Shown here in pieces: positions 1-6,910 of a DNA stretch of 7,249 bases. This stretch comes from an uncultured Anaerolineae bacterium. Lineage in GTDB: Bacteria; Chloroflexota; Anaerolineae; B4-G1; DUEL01. Location: the NCBI GenBank assembly GCA_937942115.1, contig CALDFY010000040.1, positions 1 through 7,249 of the forward strand, written 5' to 3'. The position numbers and the translations under genes are program-made. The notes under the pieces are model-generated. The model did not search any database. It saw nothing but the letters and a program-made list of their open reading frames with translations, and was not told where the DNA came from. Each line of letters starts with the position of its first letter. Position 1 is the first letter of the stretch.

Positions 1-1
1 C

Positions 2-160
2 CTGCGGGAAGCCGGCCTGGAGTGCAAACTCATCCCGGTCCCCCGCCACCTCAGTTCCGATTGCGGCGTCTGCGTCCGCATCCTGCGCCAGGCCCGCGAC
101 GCCGCCTGCGCCGTCCTGGAACAGGCCCGCCTGGATATAGAAGGCATCTACGACCTGTAA
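2..160 (+). CDS. DUF3343 (putative Se/S carrier-like) protein, C-terminal fragment
   Basis: The reading frame is open from the window edge to TAA at 158-160 and gives the last 52 residues. The start lies upstream of the window. The visible part holds the segment LIPVPRHLSSDCGVCVRI, which resembles the conserved core of DUF3343 proteins: a Pro-Val-Pro-Arg turn followed by a Ser/Asp-Cys-Gly stretch, here with two cysteines three residues apart (C21 and C24 of the fragment). These are small proteins of about 80-100 residues, named in Pfam as putative Se/S carrier-like; their biochemical role is not settled. The stop is 40 bp before the next start on the same strand, so the two genes may be cotranscribed. 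A functional link with glycine metabolism is not evident. The family call is from memory of the motif and is fairly secure; the function is not. Confidence 0.75.
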   Translation: MREAGLECKLIPVPRHLSSDCGVCVRILRQARDAACAVLEQARLDIEGIYDL

Positions 161-200
161 TTCCCGTTTCCCGCCTCACGCTTCACGCCTCGGAGGCCCG

Positions 201-3200
201 ATGAGCGATTTCCTGTTTCCCGAAGCCCTGGACGACCTGGACCCAGCCGTGGCCCACCTCATTGACCTGGAGGAGGAGCGGCAGGCCCGGAAACTCATTA
301 TGATCCCCTCCGAAAGTTACACCCCGCGTGCCGTGCGGGAGGCGCTGGGGTCGGTCTTCACCAACATCTACGCCGAGGGCTACCCCCTCCCCGAGACCCG
401 CTGGATGACGGAGGATCAGATTCTGGACTACGAGGCGCACATGGCCTTCTACCGGCGCTATGGCGACCTGCGCTACTACATGGGCGTGGAGTACGCCGAC
501 GTCGCCGAGGCGCTGGCGCGGCGGCGCTGCGCCGAAGCCTTCGCCACCGAGACCGTCCCCGCCGACCGCATCTACGTCAACGTCCAGCCTCTCTCCGGCG
601 CACCGGCCAACATCGCCGTCTATGAGGCGCTACTGAAGCCGGGCGACGTCATCATGGGTATGGACCTGACCCACGGCGGGCACCTCACCCACGGCGCGCC
701 CGCCAACGTCTCCGGCCAGCGCTACCGGGCCGTCTTCTACGGCGTGGACCCCCGCACCGAACTGATAGACTACGACCAGGTAGAGGCGCTGGCCCTGGAG
801 CACCGCCCCCGCATCATCGTCGCCGGGTACACGTCCTACCCGCGCGTCCCCGATTGGGGCAAATTCCGGGAGATTGCCGACCGGGTGGGGGCCTACCTGC
901 TGGCCGATATTGCCCACGTCGCCGGGATGGTAGCCGCCGGGGCCTACCCCAGCCCGCTGGGGTACGCGCACGTCGTCACCTTCACCACCCACAAGACCCT
1001 CTGCGGCCCGCGCGGCGCCTGCATCCTGACCACCGACCCGCTCCTGGCCCGTCGGATTGACCACGCCGTCTTCCCCGGCCTGCAGGGCGGGCCGCACGTC
1101 AACAAGTTCGTCGCGATGGCGGTGGCCTTCCGGCTGGCCCGCACGGAGAAGTTCCGCCGCCTCCAGCACCAGATTGTCGCCAACGCCCAGGCCCTGGCCC
1201 GCGCCCTCACCGAGGAGGGGCTGCGCGTCGCCTACGGCGGCACCGACTCCCACCTGCTGGTGGTGGACTGCAAGACCGTCCGGGGCCCCTTCGGCGAGCC
1301 GCTCCTGGGCGATACCGCTGCCCGCGTCCTGGACCTGGTGGGCATCGTCTGCAACCGCAACACCATCCCCGGCGACCCGTCCCCGGCGCTGGCCAGCGGC
1401 ATCCGCCTGGGCACGCCCTGGGTCACCCAGCGGGGGCTGAGGGAGCCGGAAATGGCCGAACTGGCCCGTCTCATCGCCCAGACCCTGAAGTCCGTCCGGC
1501 CCTACACCTATCCGGGCCGCCACGGGCCTGTCTATCGGGGCAAGGTGGAGTTTGACGCGCTGGAGGAGGCCCGTCTGGCCGTGGCCGAACTGGCCGACCG
1601 CGCGGCGGTGGACTACGAGGTCCGCTGTACGGGGTACCCTCACCACTGCCTGATCACCGACACCCAACCCCCGGCAGGAGAGTGGGGGCTGATAGAACTG
1701 GAGGGGAACGCCGTCCCCGCCTTCCTGGGCTACGTTCTGGTGGAAGACCTGGCCGACCTGCCGCCGGATACCTGGCATCCGGCGACGCTGCTGGAAGCGG
1801 ACGGGCGGCTGATGGCCCGGGGCTCCGTCTCCCGGCCCACCTTCGGGCATCAGCGGTACCGGTTGGCAGTGCCCTCGGCGGCCTTCCAGCGGGTCCTGGC
1901 CTGGCTGCGGGCCCTCTCTGATGGCTACGTCCTCTTTGACCCTCACGACCTGCAGGCCAAACTCCCCGGCCCGGTGGTGGTCCGCAACCTGGGGCCGACC
2001 GCGCCGCCGGACGGCCCCCCGTCCGCAGAACCCTTCGCGCCGCCGCTCTCTCCCAAGCCCTACTACGTGGGCCTCTCCGCGCACCGTTCGGCGGAGCCGC
2101 GCGGCGAGCCGCTCCCGCCCTTTGAATGGGAGCCGCCGGAGGAACCCCTGCGGCGCACCCCTCTCTACGAGACCCACGCGCGGCTGGGCGCGCACTTCGT
2201 CCCCTTCGCCGGATGGGAGATGCCCCTGCGCTACGGGCCCGTCCTGGACGAGCACCGCGCCGTGCGGGGCGCGGCCGGTCTCTTTGACGTGGGCCATATG
2301 GGCATTTTTGAGGTCTCCGGCCCCTGTGCGGCCGCTTTTCTGGACCTGGTGACCACCAACGACGTCAACCGTCTCCGGCCGGGGCAATCCCATTACGGTT
2401 TCCTGCTGGACCCTGAGGGGCATGTCATAGACGACATTATGGTCTATATGCGCGCGCCGGGGCGGTATATGCTGGTGGTCAATGCGGCCAATACGGCCAA
2501 AGACTGGGCCTGGCTGAACGCGGTGAACGAGGGCCGCGTCCGGATAGACCCGGACCGGCCCTGGGTGCGGTCGCCGTTCCGGGCCGAACTGGTGGACCTG
2601 CGCGCGCCGGACCAGGAGCACCTCTGGCGGGTGGACCTGGCGCTGCAGGGGCCGCGCGCGCGGGACGTCCTGCTGGCCTGGCTGGACGCCAGTCCCAGAG
2701 GCCCTGCGGTTGATGAGATTCGCGGCAAACTCCTGAGCATGGGGCGCACCGAACTGATAGAGGTCCGCTGGCCCTGGCCCGAGGCCCCCGGCGGCGTCTT
2801 TGACCTCATCATCGCCCGCACCGGCTACACCGGCGAGGCGATGGGGTTTGAACTCTTCGTCCACCCGGACTGGGCGCCCCTCCTCTGGGACATTCTGCTT
2901 CGCTACGGCGCGCCGAAGGGGTTGCGGCCGGTGGGGCTGGCCGCCCGGGATTCCCTCCGCATTGAGGCCGGCCTGCCCCTCTACGGCCACGAACTGGCCG
3001 GCCCGCTGGACATCCGGCCCGATGAGGCCGGGCTGGAGGGGTACGTCAAACTCTACAAGCCCTTCTTCATTGGACGGGAGGCGTTCCGCCGCCACGCGGC
3101 CCGGCGGAAGATGGCCGTCATCCGCTTCCGGCTGGCCGAAAAGGGCGTGCCCGTCCCCAACCAGGGCGACCGGGTGGTGGATCGGCGCGGGCGGGTGATC

Positions 3201-3413
3201 GGGCAGGTCACTTCCTGCTCGGTGGATACGGAGGGGTACCTGGTGGGGATGGCGTACGTGGACCGGCGCTTTGCCGAACCGGGGGAGGACATCTTTGTTT
3301 TCGCCGTCTCCCGGGCGCCTTCGGAGAAACCGCTGGAGGAACTGGGACTGGGCGACCGGGTGGCGATGGCCACGCCGGGGAAAGTGCTGGACCGTTTCCC
3401 CCGGCGGTCGTAG
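201..3413 (+). CDS. glyA-gcvT: Bifunctional serine hydroxymethyltransferase / glycine cleavage aminomethyltransferase (GlyA-GcvT fusion)
   Basis: One uninterrupted 1070-residue frame starts at ATG 201, with GGAGG at 192-196. Residues 1-435 are an SHMT (PLP fold type I; serine + THF to glycine + 5,10-methylene-THF). The Schiff-base lysine is K265 in THKT, with D236 and H239 in ADIAHVAG, E59 in YAEGYP and the carboxylate-binding R402 in SGIRLGTP. Residues 650-1070 are a GcvT: RTPLYETHARLGAHFVPFAG opens it, the folate-binding DD is at 744-745, and RTGYTGE and GLPLYGHEL follow (aminomethyl-H-protein + THF to methylene-THF + NH3). Single SHMT is about 420 residues and GcvT about 365, so roughly 215 residues bridge them. 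Part of the bridge resembles a degraded GcvT half-domain, and the end is a Pro-rich linker (600-650). The protein is cytosolic, with no signal peptide or membrane segment. SHMT carries an unusual insertion at 63-90. Both activities are inferred from retained residues; either half could be altered. Confidence 0.95.
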   Translation: MSDFLFPEALDDLDPAVAHLIDLEEERQARKLIMIPSESYTPRAVREALGSVFTNIYAEGYPLPETRWMTEDQILDYEAHMAFYRRYGDLRYYMGVEYADVAEALARRRCAEAFATETVPADRIYVNVQPLSGAPANIAVYEALLKPGDVIMGMDLTHGGHLTHGAPANVSGQRYRAVFYGVDPRTELIDYDQVEALALEHRPRIIVAGYTSYPRVPDWGKFREIADRVGAYLLADIAHVAGMVAAGAYPSPLGYAHVVTFTTHKTLCGPRGACILTTDPLLARRIDHAVFPGLQGGPHVNKFVAMAVAFRLARTEKFRRLQHQIVANAQALARALTEEGLRVAYGGTDSHLLVVDCKTVRGPFGEPLLGDTAARVLDLVGIVCNRNTIPGDPSPALASGIRLGTPWVTQRGLREPEMAELARLIAQTLKSVRPYTYPGRHGPVYRGKVEFDALEEARLAVAELADRAAVDYEVRCTGYPHHCLITDTQPPAGEWGLIELEGNAVPAFLGYVLVEDLADLPPDTWHPATLLEADGRLMARGSVSRPTFGHQRYRLAVPSAAFQRVLAWLRALSDGYVLFDPHDLQAKLPGPVVVRNLGPTAPPDGPPSAEPFAPPLSPKPYYVGLSAHRSAEPRGEPLPPFEWEPPEEPLRRTPLYETHARLGAHFVPFAGWEMPLRYGPVLDEHRAVRGAAGLFDVGHMGIFEVSGPCAAAFLDLVTTNDVNRLRPGQSHYGFLLDPEGHVIDDIMVYMRAPGRYMLVVNAANTAKDWAWLNAVNEGRVRIDPDRPWVRSPFRAELVDLRAPDQEHLWRVDLALQGPRARDVLLAWLDASPRGPAVDEIRGKLLSMGRTELIEVRWPWPEAPGGVFDLIIARTGYTGEAMGFELFVHPDWAPLLWDILLRYGAPKGLRPVGLAARDSLRIEAGLPLYGHELAGPLDIRPDEAGLEGYVKLYKPFFIGREAFRRHAARRKMAVIRFRLAEKGVPVPNQGDRVVDRRGRVIGQVTSCSVDTEGYLVGMAYVDRRFAEPGEDIFVFAVSRAPSEKPLEELGLGDRVAMATPGKVLDRFPRRS
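387..470 (+). other. Insertion in the SHMT active-site loop (residues 63-90)
   Basis: In ordinary SHMTs the motif YAEGYP is followed after two residues by RYYGGCEYVD. Here YAEGYP (57-62) and RYYMGVEYAD (91-100) are separated by 28 residues, so about 26 are added. The added stretch is rich in aromatic and charged residues (W68, Y77, F83, Y84, Y87) and looks helical. It falls between the glutamate that takes part in catalysis (E59) and the tyrosines that line the substrate pocket (Y92, Y93). The sequence on each side stays in frame and well matched to SHMT, so this is an insertion in the protein and not a frameshift. Confidence 0.8.
1686..1913 (+). other. Degenerate GcvT-like half-domain in the fusion bridge (residues 496-571)
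   Basis: Residues 496-571 align with residues 701-774 of the GcvT part of the same protein. Shared positions include G-x-x-E-x-x-G, AFL, a spaced D, L-x-P, LL, G, then RY-x-L-x-V and AWL-x-A at the end. By hand about 25 of 74 aligned positions are identical, with one two-residue gap. The DD pair of the active copy (744-745), which contains the folate-binding aspartate, is Ala-Arg (539-540) here. This copy is therefore probably structural or a relic and not catalytic. It explains a large part of the otherwise unassigned bridge between the SHMT and GcvT enzymes. Confidence 0.6.
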
Positions 3414-3455
3414 GACGGGCTTTCAGCCCGTCCGGACGGCCTGGAAAGACCGTCC
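3413..3455. repeat. Two tandem hairpins (REP-like) at the glyA-gcvT stop codon
   Basis: The first hairpin is GGACGGGC (3413-3420), loop TTTCA, GCCCGTCC (3426-3433), a perfect 8-bp stem whose first G is the last base of the TAG stop. The second follows directly: GGACGG (3434-3439) with CCGTCC (3450-3455), a 6-bp stem with a 10-nt loop. The two share the GGACGG/CCGTCC core, which is how dispersed palindromic repeats often look. Five T residues at 3464-3468 lie 8 nt beyond the second stem, so weak transcription termination after the fusion gene is possible but not clear. Confidence 0.6.
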
Positions 3456-3478
3456 TGCAATAGTTTTTGTGGAGAGAA

Positions 3479-3483
3479 AGGAG
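3479..3483 (+). promoter_or_regulatory. Ribosome binding site deciding the start at 3488
   Basis: AGGAG lies 4 nt before ATG 3488. The frame could be extended upstream to TTG 3467, but that codon sits in the T run after the hairpins and has no Shine-Dalgarno sequence, so ATG 3488 is preferred. Confidence 0.8.
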
Positions 3484-3487
3484 AAAT

Positions 3488-4231
3488 ATGCCTCAGCAAT
3501 CGGTCTCTTACGGAAAATGCTTCCTGTGCAATGAGACCGTCGCGAAAAACGTGATGACGCGTCACTTGAAGAAATGCCTGCCGGCCCACGACCCGCCGCA
3601 GGCAAAGCGGAAAGAGCGTCTGTTCCAGATTCGGGCCGAAGGGAGATATGCCCCCGAGTACTGGCTGTACCTGGAGATGCCCGCCGGTGCCACCCTTCCG
3701 GAACTGGACAATTTCCTGCGGGACATCTGGCTGGAGTGTTGCGGCCACCTCAGCGCCTTTGAGATCGGCGGCGTCTCCTACGAACTGGACGCCGAAGAGG
3801 TAGACAGCATGTGGGCTGACCTGTTCGGCCCCTCGGCACGGACCGTTGAGATGGAGGGGGTCCGGCTGGAGGACGTACTGCAGGTGGGTCAGACTTTCCA
3901 CTACGAGTACGATTTCGGCTCTACGACCCACCTCACATTGAAGGTTGTCGGCGAGCGGGAGGGGCCCCGTCCGAAAGGGGGCGTGCGCGTTCTGGCCCGC
4001 AATTATGCTCCGGACTACCGGTGTGTCGTTTGTGGCGAACCGGCGAAGTGGGTCTATACCTACGAAGGGGAAGCGTACTGCACCTCCCATGCAAAACAGC
4101 ACGAGGACTGGGAGGAAGCCTTCCTGCCCCTGGTCAATTCTCCCCGCGTGGGCGAGTGTGCCTATACCGGGCCGTCTCGCAAGAGCCTGGTCTTTGAAGA
4201 GACCCTTCCCGCTGAGAGAGAGCAGGGGTAA
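3488..4231 (+). CDS. pRiA4b ORF-3-like protein with terminal zinc-finger motifs
   Basis: The product has 247 residues. The middle (about 43-165) resembles the plasmid pRiA4b ORF-3 family, also called IS1096 passenger TnpR-like: a start of the type LFQIRAEGR...WLYLEMP, a helix LPELDNFLRDIWLECCGHLS, and the strand pair FHYEYDFGSTTHLTLKV. The N-terminus has C11-x2-C14...H26-x3-C30, a possible C2HC zinc finger. The C-terminus has C179-x2-C182...C198-x2-H201, a possible zinc ribbon, followed by VNSPRVGECAYTG, a tail I associate with this family. The family has no firmly known function; members occur on plasmids, near transposons and in chromosomes. The gene looks less GC-rich than its neighbours, especially at its start, and is flanked by repeats on both sides. 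It converges on the Lon gene. No clear promoter is visible upstream, so readthrough from the fusion gene is possible. Metal binding and any DNA role are inference. Confidence 0.8.
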   Translation: MPQQSVSYGKCFLCNETVAKNVMTRHLKKCLPAHDPPQAKRKERLFQIRAEGRYAPEYWLYLEMPAGATLPELDNFLRDIWLECCGHLSAFEIGGVSYELDAEEVDSMWADLFGPSARTVEMEGVRLEDVLQVGQTFHYEYDFGSTTHLTLKVVGEREGPRPKGGVRVLARNYAPDYRCVVCGEPAKWVYTYEGEAYCTSHAKQHEDWEEAFLPLVNSPRVGECAYTGPSRKSLVFEETLPAEREQG

Positions 4232-4238
4232 AGGTTCT

Positions 4239-4265
4239 CACACAAAGACACAAAGACGACACAGG
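4239..4265. repeat. CACAAAG-type short tandem repeat
   Basis: Just after the stop of the pRiA4b-like gene come near-copies of the unit ACACAAAG (CACACAAAGACACAAAGACG and then a degraded unit). The same unit recurs at 7143-7231 in both orientations, so this is a copy of a repeat present at least three times in the window. Similar CACAAAG/CACCAAG strings are common between genes in many environmental bacterial genomes. Confidence 0.65.
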
Positions 4266-4281
4266 GATGCATAAAAATTGA

Positions 4282-4430
4282 TAACTACCTACCTGGTGGT
4301 TGGGGTGCCCATCTCCGCCCGCCGCTAAAACGGCGGGCTCGGGTACCAAAGCCGACGGGCTATCCGGAAGCCCCCGAAGGGGGGCTTCGCATTTGAGCCG
4401 AGGGCTTTTAGCCCCTGGTGTAGGTGGTTA
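4282..4430. repeat. Multi-hairpin intergenic element closed by an inverted repeat
   Basis: TAACTACCTAC (4282-4292) pairs with GTAGGTGGTTA (4420-4430): 10 of 11 positions are complementary and the last can be a G-U wobble on the RNA of one strand. Inside lie a perfect 8-bp stem (4317-4324 with 4331-4338, loop CTAAAA), a 4-bp stem AGCC/GGCT (4350-4361), a perfect 9-bp stem GAAGCCCCC/GGGGGCTTC (4367-4388), and a 5-bp stem GGGCT/AGCCC (4402-4414). GGCTC (4336-4340) could also pair with GAGCC (4395-4399). This could be a non-autonomous repeat element or a structured RNA between convergent genes. No tRNA or riboswitch family is recognised, and there is no coding frame worth calling. Confidence 0.55.
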
Positions 4431-4438
4431 CGCTGTTT

Positions 4439-4455
4439 AGCCCCCGAAGGGAGCT
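4439..4455 (-). terminator. Hairpin at the lon stop codon (weak terminator candidate)
   Basis: On the minus strand AGCTCCC, loop TTC, GGGGGCT forms 7 pairs including one G-U, starting within the TAA stop of the protease gene (4457-4455). There is no T run after it, so intrinsic termination is doubtful. On the plus strand its core AGCCCCCGAAGG repeats the sequence at 4369-4380 in the neighbouring element, so it may be a piece of the same repeat family. Confidence 0.35.
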
Positions 4456-6902
4456 TACAGTGAGCCTGGCGGTTTACCGCCAGGCGGAGGATTCTCCCCC
4501 GATTGATTCGCCCCACTCTTCGGCGGGGGCTTCTCTTCGCCGCCCTTCTCCAGCCGGGCCGCCAGTTCCTTCAACCGGGCCAGCACCCGCGCGTGCAACG
4601 TCCCCTCCGGGAACTGCCCCTTTTCGTCCCGGACGCCCGCCGGGATGCCCGTGAGGAGTTCTATCCCCTCATCCACCGTCGTCACCGGATAGATGTGGAA
4701 TTTCCCTTCGGCGACGGCCCGGACGACCTCGGTATCCAGCATCAGGTTGCGGACGTTGGCGGCCGGGATGACCACGCCCTGGTCGCCCGTCAGGCCCCGC
4801 TCCTGGCAGACCCGGAAGAAACCCTCAATCTTATACGTCACGCCGCCGACGGGCTGCACCCGTCCCTGCTGGTCCACCGAGCCGGTGACGGCGACCCCCT
4901 GCCGCAGAGGGACGTCGGCCAGGACGGAGAGGAGGGCATAGAGTTCGGCCAGGGAGGCGCTGTCGCCGTGGATCTCGTCATAGGTCTGCTCAAAACTGAG
5001 GCTGGCAGAGAGGGTCAGGGGCTGGTCGGTGGCGTACTGACCGCCCAGGTAGGCGGCCAGGGTAAGCACGCCCTTGCCATGAGTGGGGCCGCTCAGTTTG
5101 ACCTCCCGCTGGATGTCCACCACGCCGCTGCGGCCCACGTAGGCGCGGGCGGTGATGCGGGTGGGGCGGCCGAATACGTGGTCGCCCACTGCATAAACGC
5201 TCAGCCCGTTGACCTGTCCCACCACGGCCCCCTCGGTCTCAATCATCAGGGTGCCCTCGGTGATGACCCGCCGCATCTCCTCTTCCACCCGGTTGGCCCG
5301 GTAGGTGCGCTCGGCGACCGCCCGCTCCACGTCCTCGCCTGTCACCACGTCCCGCCCGGCCTTGCCCGCCCAGTAATGGGCCTCCCGCAGGAGGTCGGTC
5401 ACCTCGCCGAAGCGGATGGAGAGGCGGTTCTGGTCCTCCGCCAGCCGGGAACCGTACTCCACCACCCGCGCGACGCCGGTTCGGTCAAAGGGGCGCAGTC
5501 CTTCCTCCTCACAGCGGGCGCGGATGAAGAGGGCGTAGAGTTGCTCGTTCTCCGGCGTCCGGTCCATTTCGGTGGAGAAGTCGGCCTTGACCTTGAAGAG
5601 TTCCCGGAACTCCTCGTCCAGGGCGTAGAGGAGATAGTAGAGGTAGGGACTGCCCATGAGGATGACCTTGACGTCCAGGGGAATGGGCTCCGGGTCCAGG
5701 CTGACAACGGAGACGGGACCGGCGGCGCGGTCTTCCAGACGGATGACGCCTTCGGAGAGGGCGCGCTTGAGGGATTGCCACGCCAGGGGGTCGGCCAGGA
5801 CGTCCCGGGCCTGGAGGACGAGGTAGCCGCCGTTGGCGCGGTGGAGGGCGCCGGCGCGCAGGAGGGTGAAGTCGGTGACGGGGACGCCCATGCGGATTTC
5901 GTACTCCGCCCGCCCGATGAGGTTGGCGTAGGTCGGGTGGGTCTCCACCACCACCGGCGCGCCCCGCTGCTGGCTGTTATCCACCAGCAGGTTGACCAGG
6001 TACCGCCCGAAGGGCGGGGTGGGGGATGCGCCGGGGGCCTCTGGGGCCGGTTGCTCCGTCCCCTTGAACTCCTCCGCCCGGCGGATGATGTCGGCGCGCA
6101 CTTCCTCCAGGTACTCGCCGACCTCCCCGTGTTCGGCGTAGCGGGCTTTCAGTTCGTCCACCGCGTGGCCCACCGTTGCGGCCACCACCTCCTGATCCAG
6201 TTTCTGGAGGGCCTCCCGCGCCACCTGTTCCTGCTCCCGCAGGCGCCCGACCGTCGCCTCCGCCAGCGGCTCCAGTTCCCGGTACTGGGCGGCGTAGTGC
6301 TCCCGTTCCTCGTCCGGCAGGGCCTGAAAGGCCTCCTGGGGAAGGGGGCGGCCGTCTTTGAGAGGGACGATGGCCAGGCCGGAGGGGGCCCGTACGACGG
6401 CGAAGGAGCGCTGCCGGGCCTGGGCGTCCAGTTCTTTCAGCAGCGCCTCCTGCGCCTGCTGGAAGCGCTGTTCAATTTGACGGCGGGCCTCCTGATAGGT
6501 CTCGTCCTCAAAGGCCCGGGGGATGGTCTGGCGGAGTCGGGCCACCAGCGCGGCCATGTCGTCCCGGAAACGGGCGCCCAGGCCGGGGGGAAGACGGATG
6601 GCCCGGGGACTGCGGGGCTGGCGGAAGTTGTGGACGTAGACCCAGTCGTCGGGCGTGGGTTCCTGGGCGGCCCGCTGGGCCAGGAAGCGCTGGATGGTGG
6701 TGGTGCGGCCCGTCCCCCCCGGCCCCAGGACGAAGATGTTGTAGCCCGGGGCCTCCATATCCAGCCCGAACTCAATGGCCCGGGTGGCCCGGGGCTGACC
6801 GATGATGTCCGGGATCAGGGGGAGTTCGGCCGTTGTCTCAAAGGAAAAACTCTGCGGGTCGCAGATGCGGCGGAGTTGCTCCGGTGTCAGTTCGCTGGGC
6901 AT
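4455..6902 (-). CDS. Lon-family protease, COG1067/LonC-like
   Basis: The product has 815 residues. ATG at 6902-6900 is chosen because AGGAGG lies 8 nt upstream; an in-frame ATG at 6989 has no such site and lies at the predicted transcription start. The N-terminal AAA-like part has a P-loop GPGGTGRT (60-67), then a long helical, Glu/Gln/Arg-rich stretch (about 130-275), then GALHRANGGYLVLQARDVL (351 on) and LFKVKADF (435-442). The C-terminal Lon protease domain (about 555-760) carries the Ser-Lys dyad: S648 in GDSAS and K691 in VGGVTYKIEG, 43 residues apart as in E. coli Lon (S679/K722). The tail (785-815) is Pro/Gly/Lys-rich. There is no membrane segment, unlike archaeal LonB, so a soluble cytoplasmic protease is expected. 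The P-loop lysine is arginine and the Walker B acidic residue appears replaced by Gln364. LonC of Meiothermus taiwanensis, which it resembles, is reported as ATP-independent. Its own promoter lies upstream. Confidence 0.93.
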   Translation of the reverse strand: MPSELTPEQLRRICDPQSFSFETTAELPLIPDIIGQPRATRAIEFGLDMEAPGYNIFVLGPGGTGRTTTIQRFLAQRAAQEPTPDDWVYVHNFRQPRSPRAIRLPPGLGARFRDDMAALVARLRQTIPRAFEDETYQEARRQIEQRFQQAQEALLKELDAQARQRSFAVVRAPSGLAIVPLKDGRPLPQEAFQALPDEEREHYAAQYRELEPLAEATVGRLREQEQVAREALQKLDQEVVAATVGHAVDELKARYAEHGEVGEYLEEVRADIIRRAEEFKGTEQPAPEAPGASPTPPFGRYLVNLLVDNSQQRGAPVVVETHPTYANLIGRAEYEIRMGVPVTDFTLLRAGALHRANGGYLVLQARDVLADPLAWQSLKRALSEGVIRLEDRAAGPVSVVSLDPEPIPLDVKVILMGSPYLYYLLYALDEEFRELFKVKADFSTEMDRTPENEQLYALFIRARCEEEGLRPFDRTGVARVVEYGSRLAEDQNRLSIRFGEVTDLLREAHYWAGKAGRDVVTGEDVERAVAERTYRANRVEEEMRRVITEGTLMIETEGAVVGQVNGLSVYAVGDHVFGRPTRITARAYVGRSGVVDIQREVKLSGPTHGKGVLTLAAYLGGQYATDQPLTLSASLSFEQTYDEIHGDSASLAELYALLSVLADVPLRQGVAVTGSVDQQGRVQPVGGVTYKIEGFFRVCQERGLTGDQGVVIPAANVRNLMLDTEVVRAVAEGKFHIYPVTTVDEGIELLTGIPAGVRDEKGQFPEGTLHARVLARLKELAARLEKGGEEKPPPKSGANQSGENPPPGGKPPGSL

Positions 6903-6910
6903 ATTCGGAT

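Noticed and set aside
161..200. Glycine riboswitch ahead of the fusion gene
   Set aside because: Only 40 bp separate the two genes, too short for the aptamer, and no conserved glycine-riboswitch core is visible.
630..3095. Long open frame (821 codons) on the minus strand opposite the SHMT-GcvT fusion
   Set aside because: It is a by-product of GC-rich codon use in the sense gene. Its translation is low-complexity (Gly, Arg, Gln, Val-rich) with no family resemblance, while the sense strand has clear catalytic motifs throughout.
4232..4454. A CRISPR array, because of several hairpin-like repeats
   Set aside because: The repeated pieces are of unequal length and sequence and there is no regular repeat-spacer periodicity; no cas gene is near.
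4464..4485. Perfect 9-bp hairpin GCCTGGCGG-TTTA-CCGCCAGGC as a terminator
   Set aside because: It lies inside the last codons of the Lon-family gene (Pro-Gly-Gly-Lys-Pro-Pro-Gly) and has no T run. The symmetry may come from the repeated Pro/Gly codons, so it is not called a terminator.
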